This document shows positions 8,756 through 16,769 of a DNA stretch of 64,000 nt, piece after piece. The position numbers and the translations under genes were made by a program. The stretch's first letter is position 1. Each line of letters begins with the position of its first letter. The notes beneath the pieces were generated by a model that had not been told where the DNA came from, searched no databases, and was given only the letters and a program-made list of their open reading frames with translations. This stretch comes from Planctomycetota bacterium (GTDB taxonomy: Bacteria > Planctomycetota > Planctomycetia > Planctomycetales > Planctomycetaceae). The DNA is taken from NCBI GenBank assembly GCA_027623235.1, contig JAQBVJ010000019.1, forward strand, positions 1 through 64,000, given 5' to 3'.

Positions 8756-9724
8756 ATGAGTGGATTACTGATCCCCGTAGCAATTTTCATCGGCGTGACC
8801 GTGCTGGTCGCGGCGGTGATTTTTCTGTTGAGCGATTTTGGCAGCTCCTCGACCGAGGACCGGCTGGAAATCCTGACCGGCAAGCAGGCAAAGAAGTCCG
8901 AAGAGACGGGCATCATGAAGGAAGACTTCATGAATTCCACATCCGGCGGTTTTAGTGCTCTCACCGGAAAACTGTTTAAGAGCTTTCAGAACATGGGAAT
9001 GTTCTTTGAGCAGTCGGACTCACCGCTGCGCCCGGATCAGTTTTTCATGATGAGCTCCGGCTGTGTCGTTGTTGGGGTGGTGCTTGGCTGGGCGTCGAAG
9101 GCGCCGATCCCGCTTTATCCCGTTTTCGGAATCGCGATAGGTCTTGTCCCGTACTTCTGGCTGCGGTTCCGCCGAAACCGCCGATTCAAAAAGTTTGCGA
9201 AACAGATGCCGGACGCCATGGAGCTCATCGCGCGAGCCCTGCGTTCCGGACACTCATTGAGTTCCGGCATCAATGTCGTCGTTGAGGAAATGCCGACTCC
9301 GATCGCTACGGAATTCATGATGGCCTACGAGGAACAGAACCTCGGCGTGCCGATCGAACGGGCGTTGAAAAATATGATGAAGCGGATGCCGAACATGGAC
9401 CTCAAGTTCTTCGTGACGGCTGTCGCCATTCAGAAACAGGCCGGTGGTGACCTCGCCGAAGTGCTCGACAAGATCGGGTACATCGTCCGCGAACGGTTCA
9501 AAATCATGGGCCATGTCCAGGCACTGACGGGCGAAGGCCGGATCAGCGGTCTCGCGCTGCAGGGGCTGCCGATCGCGCTGTTCCTGGTCGTTTATTACAT
9601 GAATCCTGATTACGTGATGATGCTCTTCGAAGAGGAGCTGGGTAAGCAAATGCTGTTCTACGCGATCATTCTGCAGATTCTCGGCGCGTTTGTGATCAAG
9701 AAAATCGTCGACATCAAGATTTGA
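8756..9724 (+). CDS. tadB: TadB-like type II secretion F-family inner-membrane protein
   Basis: 322 residues from the ATG at 8756, which has an AAGGCGGAAGA site before it; a possible TTG start at 8714 would add 14 polar residues ahead of the first membrane helix and is less likely. Membrane helices are visible at about 5-27, around 100-140 (two close helices) and at the C-terminus (about 280-320). The central T2SSF domain contains MPDAMELIARALRSGHSLSSG, which matches the consensus GxF fold region. TadB is part of the platform that couples CpaF to pilus assembly. It lies 103 bp after cpaF and 93 bp before tadC. Confidence 0.9.
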   Translation: MSGLLIPVAIFIGVTVLVAAVIFLLSDFGSSSTEDRLEILTGKQAKKSEETGIMKEDFMNSTSGGFSALTGKLFKSFQNMGMFFEQSDSPLRPDQFFMMSSGCVVVGVVLGWASKAPIPLYPVFGIAIGLVPYFWLRFRRNRRFKKFAKQMPDAMELIARALRSGHSLSSGINVVVEEMPTPIATEFMMAYEEQNLGVPIERALKNMMKRMPNMDLKFFVTAVAIQKQAGGDLAEVLDKIGYIVRERFKIMGHVQALTGEGRISGLALQGLPIALFLVVYYMNPDYVMMLFEEELGKQMLFYAIILQILGAFVIKKIVDIKI

Positions 9725-9817
9725 AATTCGCCGCCGTCTGCTGGCCTGAGCCAAATACTGGCACGCCGCAGACGCCTCAAGAAAAAAGCGTTCATTTCGA
9801 TAAGACAGGATTGAGCG

Positions 9818-10744
9818 ATGGACTTTCAGACAATGCTTCCCTGGTTGATCTTCGGCATCATCACCGTGATGTTGTGGGCCGTGTTTCAGGTCTTCTCCAG
9901 CGACAAGAGCCGTGCTACCGAGCGTCTCGATGAGCTACGGGATCCGGGCAAGCGAGAAACCAGTGAGCGACCCGGTACCGCGGTGACCGTGCTGGAGAAA
10001 GCGGCCCCCGCCCTGTCACGGGCGCTGGAGCCGAAGTCGGAACTCGAACAGAACGTCCTGAAAGTTCGACTGGCCAACGCTGGCTTTAACAGCCCCGGGG
10101 CACCGCAGATGTTCCTCGCGGCCAAGGTGGGGCTGGGCGTGATCTGTACCCTCATTGGCGGAGCCGTCGGCTTCGTGCAGTGGGGCATGAACATGCAGGG
10201 TGTGATGGCGATTTTCATCACGGGCTCGGTCGGCTTGTTCGGGCCGAACATCTGGCTGTGGCTTGTCGGCAGATCAAGGATGGACCGCATTTTTCTCGCG
10301 CTGCCCGATGCGCTGGACCTGCTCGTGGTTTGCGTGGAAGCGGGTCTGGGACTCGACGCCGGAATGCGGCGCGTGTCCGAAGAGCTGGCGGACTCTCACC
10401 CCGATGTCTGTTTCGAATTCAGCATGTGCAACATGCAGCTGCAGATGGGCCGGCCCAGGAAGCAGGTTCTGCACGACGTTGGCATCCGGTCCGGTGTGGA
10501 CGACATGAGAGCCCTGGCGGCGATCCTGATTCAGGCCGACAAGTTTGGTTCATCGATCGCACAGGCTCTGCGCGTTCAGTCTGACACGATGCGGATCAAA
10601 CGAAGCCAGCTGGCCGAAGAGCGAGCTCAGAAAACCTCAGTGCAGATGATCTTCCCGCTGGTGCTGTTCATCTTCCCCGGCGTGTTCGTCGTGCTCGTCG
10701 GCCCGGCCGCGATCATGATGATCAATAATCTGCTCACTGATTGA
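9818..10744 (+). CDS. tadC: TadC-like type II secretion F-family inner-membrane protein
   Basis: 308 residues, preceded by AGGATTGAG near the ATG. A first helix at about 5-22, a paired helix region about 105-150 and a C-terminal helix (LVLFIFPGVFVVLVGPAAIM) flank the T2SSF domain with LPDALDLLVVCVEAGLGLDAGM, a strongly conserved TadC block. It is expected to pair with TadB as the inner-membrane platform of the Tad machine. Its last 11 bases overlap the 3' end of the convergent response-regulator gene. Confidence 0.9.
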   Translation: MDFQTMLPWLIFGIITVMLWAVFQVFSSDKSRATERLDELRDPGKRETSERPGTAVTVLEKAAPALSRALEPKSELEQNVLKVRLANAGFNSPGAPQMFLAAKVGLGVICTLIGGAVGFVQWGMNMQGVMAIFITGSVGLFGPNIWLWLVGRSRMDRIFLALPDALDLLVVCVEAGLGLDAGMRRVSEELADSHPDVCFEFSMCNMQLQMGRPRKQVLHDVGIRSGVDDMRALAAILIQADKFGSSIAQALRVQSDTMRIKRSQLAEERAQKTSVQMIFPLVLFIFPGVFVVLVGPAAIMMINNLLTD

Positions 10745-11405
10745 GTGGGGGCGCGGCAGACGGTCGCACTTCGAGGCTGCTCATCCCGTTTCGCACGGCG
10801 TACTTGGTGAGCTCGGCCACGCTGAAGATCTTCAGCTTGTTCATGACCTGTCGGCGGTGCGTCTCGATAGTTTTGATGCCGATGTGAAGCTGTGCTGCGA
10901 TGAGCCTCGTCGAGTTTCCTTCGGCGACGAGCTGTAGAACCTCCCGCTCCCTGAGCGTCAACGGCGCCCCGTCCTTGCGTTTTCGGGATTTCCCGTCTGG
11001 GCCGTCGACGTGTCTGGCAACCGCCGGGCTCAGGTAGTTCCTGCCTTCATGGACAATCCGCACGGCCTGCGCGAGCTCGTCGAAGGCGGAGTCTTTCAGG
11101 ATGTACCCGACCGCTCCTGCATCCAGTATTCCCTGGACGACCTGCCTGTCGTTGTGCATCGAGACCGCGATTATTCGCGCCGCTGAACCCAGCTCGACGA
11201 TCTGTCGTGTCGCTTCGACGCCGTTGAGCTGCGGCATGGCGACGTCCATCAGAACGACGTCTGGCCGTTTCTTCGCGACGATTGCGACCAGTTCGCGACC
11301 GTCAGCGGCCTCACCCACGACATCCATGTCCGGCTCGGACCGGATCAGGGCGCACAGGCCGTCCCGGATTAATCGATGATCGTCAGCCACGACGATGCGA
11401 ATCAT
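10734..11405 (-). CDS. NarL/FixJ-type two-component response regulator
   Basis: 223 residues with an N-terminal receiver domain and a C-terminal LuxR-type helix-turn-helix. The acidic pair D8/D9, phosphoacceptor D54, Ser82 and the conserved Lys104 are all present, so phosphorylation should be possible. The DNA-binding domain (about 145-210) has LTLREREVLQLVAEGNSTRL and IGIKTIETHRRQVMNKL. No histidine kinase is adjacent, so it is an orphan within this window. Convergent overlap with tadC (11 bp) does not by itself imply that it regulates the Tad genes, though that is a fair hypothesis. It is divergent from lhgO across a 265-bp spacer in which I recognise no operator. Confidence 0.95.
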   Translation of the reverse strand: MIRIVVADDHRLIRDGLCALIRSEPDMDVVGEAADGRELVAIVAKKRPDVVLMDVAMPQLNGVEATRQIVELGSAARIIAVSMHNDRQVVQGILDAGAVGYILKDSAFDELAQAVRIVHEGRNYLSPAVARHVDGPDGKSRKRKDGAPLTLREREVLQLVAEGNSTRLIAAQLHIGIKTIETHRRQVMNKLKIFSVAELTKYAVRNGMSSLEVRPSAAPPLNQ

Positions 11406-11670
11406 AACTTGCCCGCTTAACTAGACGTCACAAGTTCACCGTGAGGTTGAACTCTCGATGAACTATTCTCTGCACAATTCCTGAACTGACTCTGCGACGC
11501 AGATTACATGTGGTCGGCAATAAAGCTGCAAGTGAAAATGCTCGCGCGTATGAACGCGCATGCACGCAGCTATCAAAACGAGTACTGAATGTGACGTGAA
11601 GTTGCTCCATTCGTGAGACTCCATCAGACTCGTCGCAATCAGTCGAATTCCTGTCGTTCAGCAAGCACTC

Positions 11671-12870
11671 ATGAAAAACCAGAAGATCGTCATTCTCGGA
11701 GGCGGGATCGTCGGGCTGGCCACGGCCTGGCGGCTTTCGCAGCGTTATCCGGACGCCGAAATTCAACTCATCGAGAAAGAGTCGAAACTGGCGTTTCATC
11801 AGACCGGTCGGAATTCGGGAGTGCTCCATTCGGGAATCTATTACCGACCGGGTTCACTTCGCGCGACGAACTGCCGCGACGGGAAGAAGGCCATGGAGGC
11901 TTTCTGCACAGAACACAACGTCAAGTTTGAGACCTGCGGCAAAGTCATCGTCGCCGTCAACGAATCAGAGTTCCCCAACCTCGAAACGATCTACGGGCGC
12001 GGCCAGGAAAACGGCGTCCGCTGCGAGATGATCGGCCGGGAGCGTCTTGCCGAGCTCGAACCTCACGCGGCCGGGATCAAGGCGATCCACGTTCCGGAAG
12101 CCGGCATCGTCGACTACCCCGGCGTCTGCGAGAAACTTGGTGAGCTGCTTCGAGCTCACGGCGCGCAAATCCATTTGTCGACCCGGGTCACCGGCATCAA
12201 TCAGACGGACAGTCAAGTCGTCGTGCTGACGACAAAGGGCGACTTCACGGGCGACCTGATGGTCAACTGCACCGGAATTCACAGCGACCGTCTGACAAGA
12301 ATGAGCGGTACGAAACCCACCTCGAAGATCGTCCCGTTTCGCGGCGAGTACTTTGAGCTGAAGCCCGAAGCTGAGCATCTTTGCCGCACTCTGATTTACC
12401 CGGTGCCCGATCCGAAGTTCCCGTTCCTCGGCGTTCACTTCACGAAGATGGTCCTCGGCGGTGTCGAGTGCGGGCCGAACGCCGTTCTAGCATTCGCGCG
12501 GGAAGGCTACTCCAAGCTGCACATCAATCCGCGCGACCTGTTCGAGTCGCTGACGTATCCCGGTTTCATTCGCATGGCTGCAAAAAACTGGAAGACCGGC
12601 TGCGGCGAAATGTGGCGATCTCTCAGCAAGCGGGCCTTCGTCAAAGCGCTGCAGCGACTCGTCCCGGACGTGCGGGTCGAGCATCTGGAAGTTTCGCCGC
12701 CTGGCATCCGGGCGCAGGCCCTGGGCCGCGACGGAAAGCTCATTGACGACTTCGTGATTCAGGAATCGCGGCGAGTCGTCAACGTCGGCAACGCTCCGTC
12801 ACCGGCCGCCACCGCTGCACTCAACATCGGCAACCTGATCGTCGACCGTCTGAGCGACCGTCTGAGCTGA
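11671..12870 (+). CDS. lhgO: L-2-hydroxyglutarate oxidase LhgO
   Basis: 399 residues. The FAD dinucleotide-binding motif GGGIVGLATA is at 10-19, followed by GRNSGVLHSGIYYRPGS, the signature of the LhgO/L2HGDH branch of the DAO family. The enzyme oxidises L-2-hydroxyglutarate to 2-oxoglutarate, passing electrons to the membrane quinone pool or oxygen. The C-terminal block GIRAQALGRDGKLIDDF is also typical. The region before the ATG has no strong ribosome site. It is flanked by unrelated genes and appears monocistronic; a dispersed hairpin repeat follows it. Confidence 0.95.
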   Translation: MKNQKIVILGGGIVGLATAWRLSQRYPDAEIQLIEKESKLAFHQTGRNSGVLHSGIYYRPGSLRATNCRDGKKAMEAFCTEHNVKFETCGKVIVAVNESEFPNLETIYGRGQENGVRCEMIGRERLAELEPHAAGIKAIHVPEAGIVDYPGVCEKLGELLRAHGAQIHLSTRVTGINQTDSQVVVLTTKGDFTGDLMVNCTGIHSDRLTRMSGTKPTSKIVPFRGEYFELKPEAEHLCRTLIYPVPDPKFPFLGVHFTKMVLGGVECGPNAVLAFAREGYSKLHINPRDLFESLTYPGFIRMAAKNWKTGCGEMWRSLSKRAFVKALQRLVPDVRVEHLEVSPPGIRAQALGRDGKLIDDFVIQESRRVVNVGNAPSPAATAALNIGNLIVDRLSDRLS

Positions 12871-12971
12871 TCACCTGCCACTTGTTTGCGACCTCGCAGG
12901 TCCTTACTTCTGCAGGAAGACGAGCGTGCCGAGCCTGCGACATCCTTGTCAAACAACCCAACGCGGAGCGA

Positions 12972-13026
12972 AAGTGGGGTAAGCTTCCAGCTTGCCGAGC
13001 CCGAAGATCGCAAGCTGGAAGCTTAC
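12972..13026. repeat. Dispersed hairpin repeat, copy A
   Basis: Arms GTAAGCTTCCAGCTTGC and GCAAGCTGGAAGCTTAC are perfect 17-base reverse complements around a loop CGAGCCCGAAGATC. The whole unit, including AAGTGGG in front and GCCACGA behind, is almost identical to copy B at about 18210-18265. Neither copy ends in a T-run. Both lie in intergenic DNA after a plus-strand gene. Confidence 0.9.
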
Positions 13027-13148
13027 GCCACGATAAATTCACAGCCTCGGAGCGAAACTTTCTGAGACCGATCGGGTTTACGTTTTCTCACTTCAATCTC
13101 CCGTCGCCTCGGACCAGTCAGGTGAGAGGCGGCTGATCTCCGTCGAAC

Positions 13149-13766
13149 ATGTCCACCGTCACTTCCGAATCCGAACAGAATGTCTGGCTTCGCGATCCGG
13201 ACGTGCAGCGAATGCTGCGTGTCCAGAACGGGGATGAGGCTGCGTTCGGAGAACTTGTGGAAGCGTACCAGAACCGGCTCATCGGGATTTTCAATCATCT
13301 GCTGCGAGACGCGGCCGCGGCCGAGGACCTCACCCAGGAAGCGTTCCTTCGCGTCTATCGGGCGCGCGAGCGTTATCGACCGACGGCGAAATTTTCGACC
13401 TGGCTGTTTCGCATCGCGAATAATCTGGCGATGAACAATCGCCGTTCGAAGTCGCGTCGCAAGGAAGTCCACTTGAAGGCCAGTGAGTCCGGACCGCTCG
13501 GAATGAATCCTCAGGAACAACTGGCCCTGGAGAAATCGGGGCTCATGCCCGGTCGGCAGCTCGACCGGAAAGAGATGCGGGAGGTCGTTCGCCAGGCACT
13601 CGACACGCTCAGCGATCGGCAGAAGATGGCATTGCTGCTCAACAAGTTTGAGCACATGAGCTACCAGGATATCGCAGCCAGCATGGACCTGAGTGTGCCG
13701 GCCGTGAAGTCGCTGCTGACTCGGGCGAGAGAAAATCTGAAAACGAAGCTGGAGCCATTTCTGTGA
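13149..13766 (+). CDS. ECF-like RNA polymerase sigma factor
   Basis: 205 residues with sigma region 2 at about 30-100 (AYQNRLIGIFNHLLRD, then AEDLTQEAFLRVYRARERY and FSTWLFRIANNLAMNNRR) and region 4 at about 145-200 (LSDRQKMALLLNKFEHMSYQDIAASM followed by the recognition helix VPAVKSLLTRARENLK). It redirects RNA polymerase to a stress or surface regulon. The stop is 103 bp before an anti-sigma-like gene and a further membrane-protein gene follows, so the three probably form an operon with the sigma factor held inactive by its neighbour. Confidence 0.95.
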   Translation: MSTVTSESEQNVWLRDPDVQRMLRVQNGDEAAFGELVEAYQNRLIGIFNHLLRDAAAAEDLTQEAFLRVYRARERYRPTAKFSTWLFRIANNLAMNNRRSKSRRKEVHLKASESGPLGMNPQEQLALEKSGLMPGRQLDRKEMREVVRQALDTLSDRQKMALLLNKFEHMSYQDIAASMDLSVPAVKSLLTRARENLKTKLEPFL

Positions 13767-13869
13767 CGGCTGAAGGCAGCAGTCTGGTGAACCAGGCTGT
13801 GGCACGGCCTTCCAGGCCACTTTCTGCTGATGCCGACGAAGACCCGACTGGAATCCGAAAGTACGACCT

Positions 13870-14424
13870 GTGGCTGATTCGAAACAGCAGGAAAATCTGA
13901 TCGCATACCTCGATGGTGAGCTCACCGACGAGGCGGCGGCCGACGTCGAAAAGACACTCGCCGAGGAAGTGTTTGCGCGGCAGGAGGTCGAGAAGCTGAT
14001 GCGGACCTGGGAACTGCTGGACCTGCTTCCTGAGGGCCGGGCGTCAGATGGCTTCACGGAAAAAACGCTCACCGCGATCCGCACTCGAACCACAGTCTCG
14101 ACCAGCCTGGAGCAGGCGGACGTCGATCCGGACGATGTGATCCCCGGTCGAGGTCGCGAGCGGGCCATCAGGATCGGCCGCCGCACAGTCGGATTCTTCA
14201 TCCTGCTGTTCGTCGCGGCGGTCGGGTTTAATTCGACGTTTCAGAAAGGCGCAGAGCCGATCGACGAACTACTGAAGGAGTTGCCGATCGTCGAGCGACT
14301 GGATGAGTATCAGGAAGTAGATAACTTGGAGTTTTTGAAAGCTCTTCACGAGAGTGGACTGAGATTAGATGGCCAGCGAATCGAAAACCAGAACCGCAAT
14401 CGACCGGGACGGCCCCGCGACTGA
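13870..14424 (+). CDS. Anti-sigma-factor-like single-pass membrane protein
   Basis: 184 residues from a GTG start (an in-frame TGA at 13828 excludes longer forms; no upstream ATG). The N-terminal segment ENLIAYLDGELTDEAAADVE resembles the head of anti-sigma proteins, but the zinc-binding His/Cys motif of ZAS domains is absent. One membrane helix (VGFFILLFVAAVGF) lies at about 108-123, and the C-terminal 60 residues would be outside. Position directly behind a sigma gene supports the role. The 3' end overlaps the next gene by 56 bp in another frame, implying translational coupling. Confidence 0.8.
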   Translation: MADSKQQENLIAYLDGELTDEAAADVEKTLAEEVFARQEVEKLMRTWELLDLLPEGRASDGFTEKTLTAIRTRTTVSTSLEQADVDPDDVIPGRGRERAIRIGRRTVGFFILLFVAAVGFNSTFQKGAEPIDELLKELPIVERLDEYQEVDNLEFLKALHESGLRLDGQRIENQNRNRPGRPRD

Positions 14425-15502
14425 TCCGCCGCTTTCCCGCCTGGTCCGCGTCAAACGCTGGCTCGGCGAGAATATCTGGCTGGTGATCGGAAGCGGCGTC
14501 GTGCTGATGATGGCTCCGTCCGCTGCACGCGATGCCGAGTCCACTGAAATGCGCGCCAACCGCGAAAAAATCGAGGGCATGACTCAGACCGAGCGGGACC
14601 TGCTCCTCTCCAACTTTGACTCATGGCGAAAGCTTCCTCAGAGCGATCGCCGCAGCGTGCGAGCGATGCACGAAGTTGTCGCCAAAGACGAGCAGCTCAG
14701 CAAAACGCTCGCCGCCTACCACACCTGGCTGGCCAGTGTGTCGAGTGTTTCGTACGAATTCCGGGAACGGATTCTCAACGAAAAGGATGTTGAGAAGCGA
14801 CTGCGAATGATTAAAGGCCACCTCGGCTGGGCGCCAGATCAGCCTCGCATCGGCCCCGACGAGCCGCCGTATGAACCCATCGGTCAGGATGCGTTTTTCA
14901 TCGGACTGCAACGAGGACCTTCGCTGCTTGACCGTGACTTCGAAGACGTCATTGAGGTCATCGCCAAATGGTGCGGTGCGCCGAATGCCCCTCCTGGCCA
15001 CACGCCAGTCGAGCTTCTCAAGTATCACCTGGATGTCCTCGAACTGGCCGGCACAAAGCTGCGAGACATGCGAAGCGTGGATGGCCCTGTCCGCGTTCCC
15101 GAGAAAGTCGTCACTGACATTCTCAACGCGATTGGAAACGACGAGCGAAAAGACGAAATCGCCATACTTGTCGGCGACAACCCGGCCGCGCTGTTGATGC
15201 TTCTGCTGAGGAGCATTCGCGGTGAGGACATTCGTCGAATCGCGATGACGAATGGACCGATGCTGGACGAGTATTACGAGCAACTTCCTGCTCCGCGGCG
15301 TCAGTACCTCGACCGGCTCCAGGAGAAGGAACGGTCAATGCGGATCGCCTGGATGTGGGTCGAAGAAAAGATGCCCGGAGCGATGGACATGATGAAGCGG
15401 TTCATGAGGTTTAACCGCGAACCTGGCGACGGACGATTTCAACCTGGCGTCCGGCGCCCATTCATCCCCAACGGCAATCGCGATCGTCCCGGCACCGAAT
15501 AG
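14369..15502 (+). CDS. Unknown membrane-anchored protein, third gene of sigma operon
   Basis: 377 residues, not recognised as a named family. A single N-terminal signal-anchor helix (IWLVIGSGVVLMM) lies at about 36-48, preceded by a basic cytoplasmic tail. A segment at about 62-130 (MTQTERDLLLSNFDSWRKL, then further heptad-rich helices) resembles the DUF3106-like 'thirty-residue repeat' helical proteins found next to planctomycete sigma factors, but I would not assign it. The C-terminus is basic and Pro-rich. The start at 14369 overlaps the anti-sigma gene by 56 bp; the next Met is after the helix, so the overlap looks real. It is probably a co-regulator or effector of the sigma/anti-sigma pair. 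Confidence 0.8.
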   Translation: MASESKTRTAIDRDGPATDPPLSRLVRVKRWLGENIWLVIGSGVVLMMAPSAARDAESTEMRANREKIEGMTQTERDLLLSNFDSWRKLPQSDRRSVRAMHEVVAKDEQLSKTLAAYHTWLASVSSVSYEFRERILNEKDVEKRLRMIKGHLGWAPDQPRIGPDEPPYEPIGQDAFFIGLQRGPSLLDRDFEDVIEVIAKWCGAPNAPPGHTPVELLKYHLDVLELAGTKLRDMRSVDGPVRVPEKVVTDILNAIGNDERKDEIAILVGDNPAALLMLLLRSIRGEDIRRIAMTNGPMLDEYYEQLPAPRRQYLDRLQEKERSMRIAWMWVEEKMPGAMDMMKRFMRFNREPGDGRFQPGVRRPFIPNGNRDRPGTE

Positions 15503-15624
15503 CCTCGTCGCCGTTTTCTGAATCACTGCTGGATCCTGACTCGAACCGCGAGTTATTTGCCTGCGTCCCTTCGGGACTGAAGGGTGCCACTTCAAAACTC
15601 ACGCTTCAGGTGACTGCGGGAACG

Positions 15625-16458
15625 TCAGTCGGCGAATTTGATTGCCTTGAAACTTCTCACCTGCTCGGTGAGGGCCGTCTCCACCGGAAGCCGCTCCATC
15701 GACGATGCTCCGTAAAACCCGTGGACGTTTTTCGTTCGGTGCAGAACGTACTCGGCGTCGTCCGGCATCGCGATCGGGCCGCCGTGGCAGAGGATGATCA
15801 CGTCGTCGCGGACGCCTCGCGCGGCATCGGCAATCGCCTGAACCTCGCGGACGGAATCGTCGAGCGTCTTTGCCGTGTGAGCTCCGATCGACCCTTTCGT
15901 GGTGAGGCCCATGTGAGCGACCACGATGTCGGCTCCGGCGTCGGCCATCTGTTCGGCCTCGGTCGTGTTGAAGCAGTACGGCGTCGTGAAAATATCCTTC
16001 GACCGAGCCAGGCGGACCAGGTCGACTTCCTTGTCGTAGCCCATCTCGGTTTCTTCCAGGTTCGCTCGCAGAGTGCCGTCGACCAGGCCGACTGTCGGGA
16101 AGTTCTGGATGCCGGAAAAACCGATGTCCATGACCTGGCGCAGGAACCACTCCATGTCTCGAAACGGGTCGGTCGCGCAGACTCCGGCAAGGACCGGCGT
16201 GTTCCTGACGACGGTGAGGACCTCCCTCGCCATGTCCATCACGATCTGGTTGGCGTCTCCGTACGGCATGAGGCCGGACAGCGAACCTCGCCCGGCCATC
16301 CGATAGCGGCCGGAGTTATAAATAATGATGAGGTCGATTCCGCCGGCCTCCTCAAACTTCGCACTGATCCCGGTCCCGGCTCCGCCGCCGACAATGGGAA
16401 CCCCGGCATCCATCAGGCTGCGGAGACGGTCGAGGATCTGCGAGCGGGAAAAAGCCAT
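15625..16458 (-). CDS. Phosphoenolpyruvate hydrolase family TIM-barrel protein
   Basis: 277 residues. The sequence matches the PF09370 family (formerly 'TIM-barrel signal transduction protein'): [59 protein letters not shown] and [20 protein letters not shown]. Members are related to PEP mutase/phosphonopyruvate hydrolase-like barrels; in fungi the domain is found in Tm-1-like proteins. The actual substrate is not established. The gene stands alone on the minus strand between two plus-strand genes; a repeat cluster separates it from the GlmU-like gene upstream. Confidence 0.85.
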   Translation of the reverse strand: MAFSRSQILDRLRSLMDAGVPIVGGGAGTGISAKFEEAGGIDLIIIYNSGRYRMAGRGSLSGLMPYGDANQIVMDMAREVLTVVRNTPVLAGVCATDPFRDMEWFLRQVMDIGFSGIQNFPTVGLVDGTLRANLEETEMGYDKEVDLVRLARSKDIFTTPYCFNTTEAEQMADAGADIVVAHMGLTTKGSIGAHTAKTLDDSVREVQAIADAARGVRDDVIILCHGGPIAMPDDAEYVLHRTKNVHGFYGASSMERLPVETALTEQVRSFKAIKFAD

Positions 16459-16769
16459 GGGAGTTTTCTTTCAGTGTTGTTTGACGTCTCTGTCGGCAGC
16501 GCAAAGACGCAGAGGCGCGAAGGGACGCAAAGAGAAAGAGGTTCATAGTCCTTTGCGAGTCTTCGCGAGTCTTTGCGACTTCGCGTCTTTGCGCTGAGCG
16601 ACCGCGCGCATTCGAAGCCGCAGATTGAACCCGCCCGATTCGAGATCAACAACGGTGTGAGGCGGTTTTCGACACGTCTTCTCGGGATTTTCGCGTGACG
16701 GTATATTTCGCGGCCGGACAGGGACGTCCGCCTGAGTTCAACAAAATGCTTTTCCCAGGGACGGGACCG
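16459..16769. other. Intergenic region with cacaaag/gacgcag-type inverted repeat
   Basis: A 311-bp divergent spacer. From about 16498 to 16600 it contains a long imperfect palindrome: AGCGCAAAGACGCAGAGGCG on the left and a right arm whose reverse complement reads AGCGCAAAGACGCGAAGTCG. This resembles the arms of the 6.9 and 27.55 kb repeats. The rest must carry the promoters of the two divergent genes but I see no clear boxes. Confidence 0.65.

Noticed and set aside
13023-14201. Open minus-strand frame of 392 codons over the sigma/anti-sigma genes
   Set aside because: Sigma regions 2 and 4 are clear on the plus strand, and the minus frame is Ser/Arg-rich without motifs.
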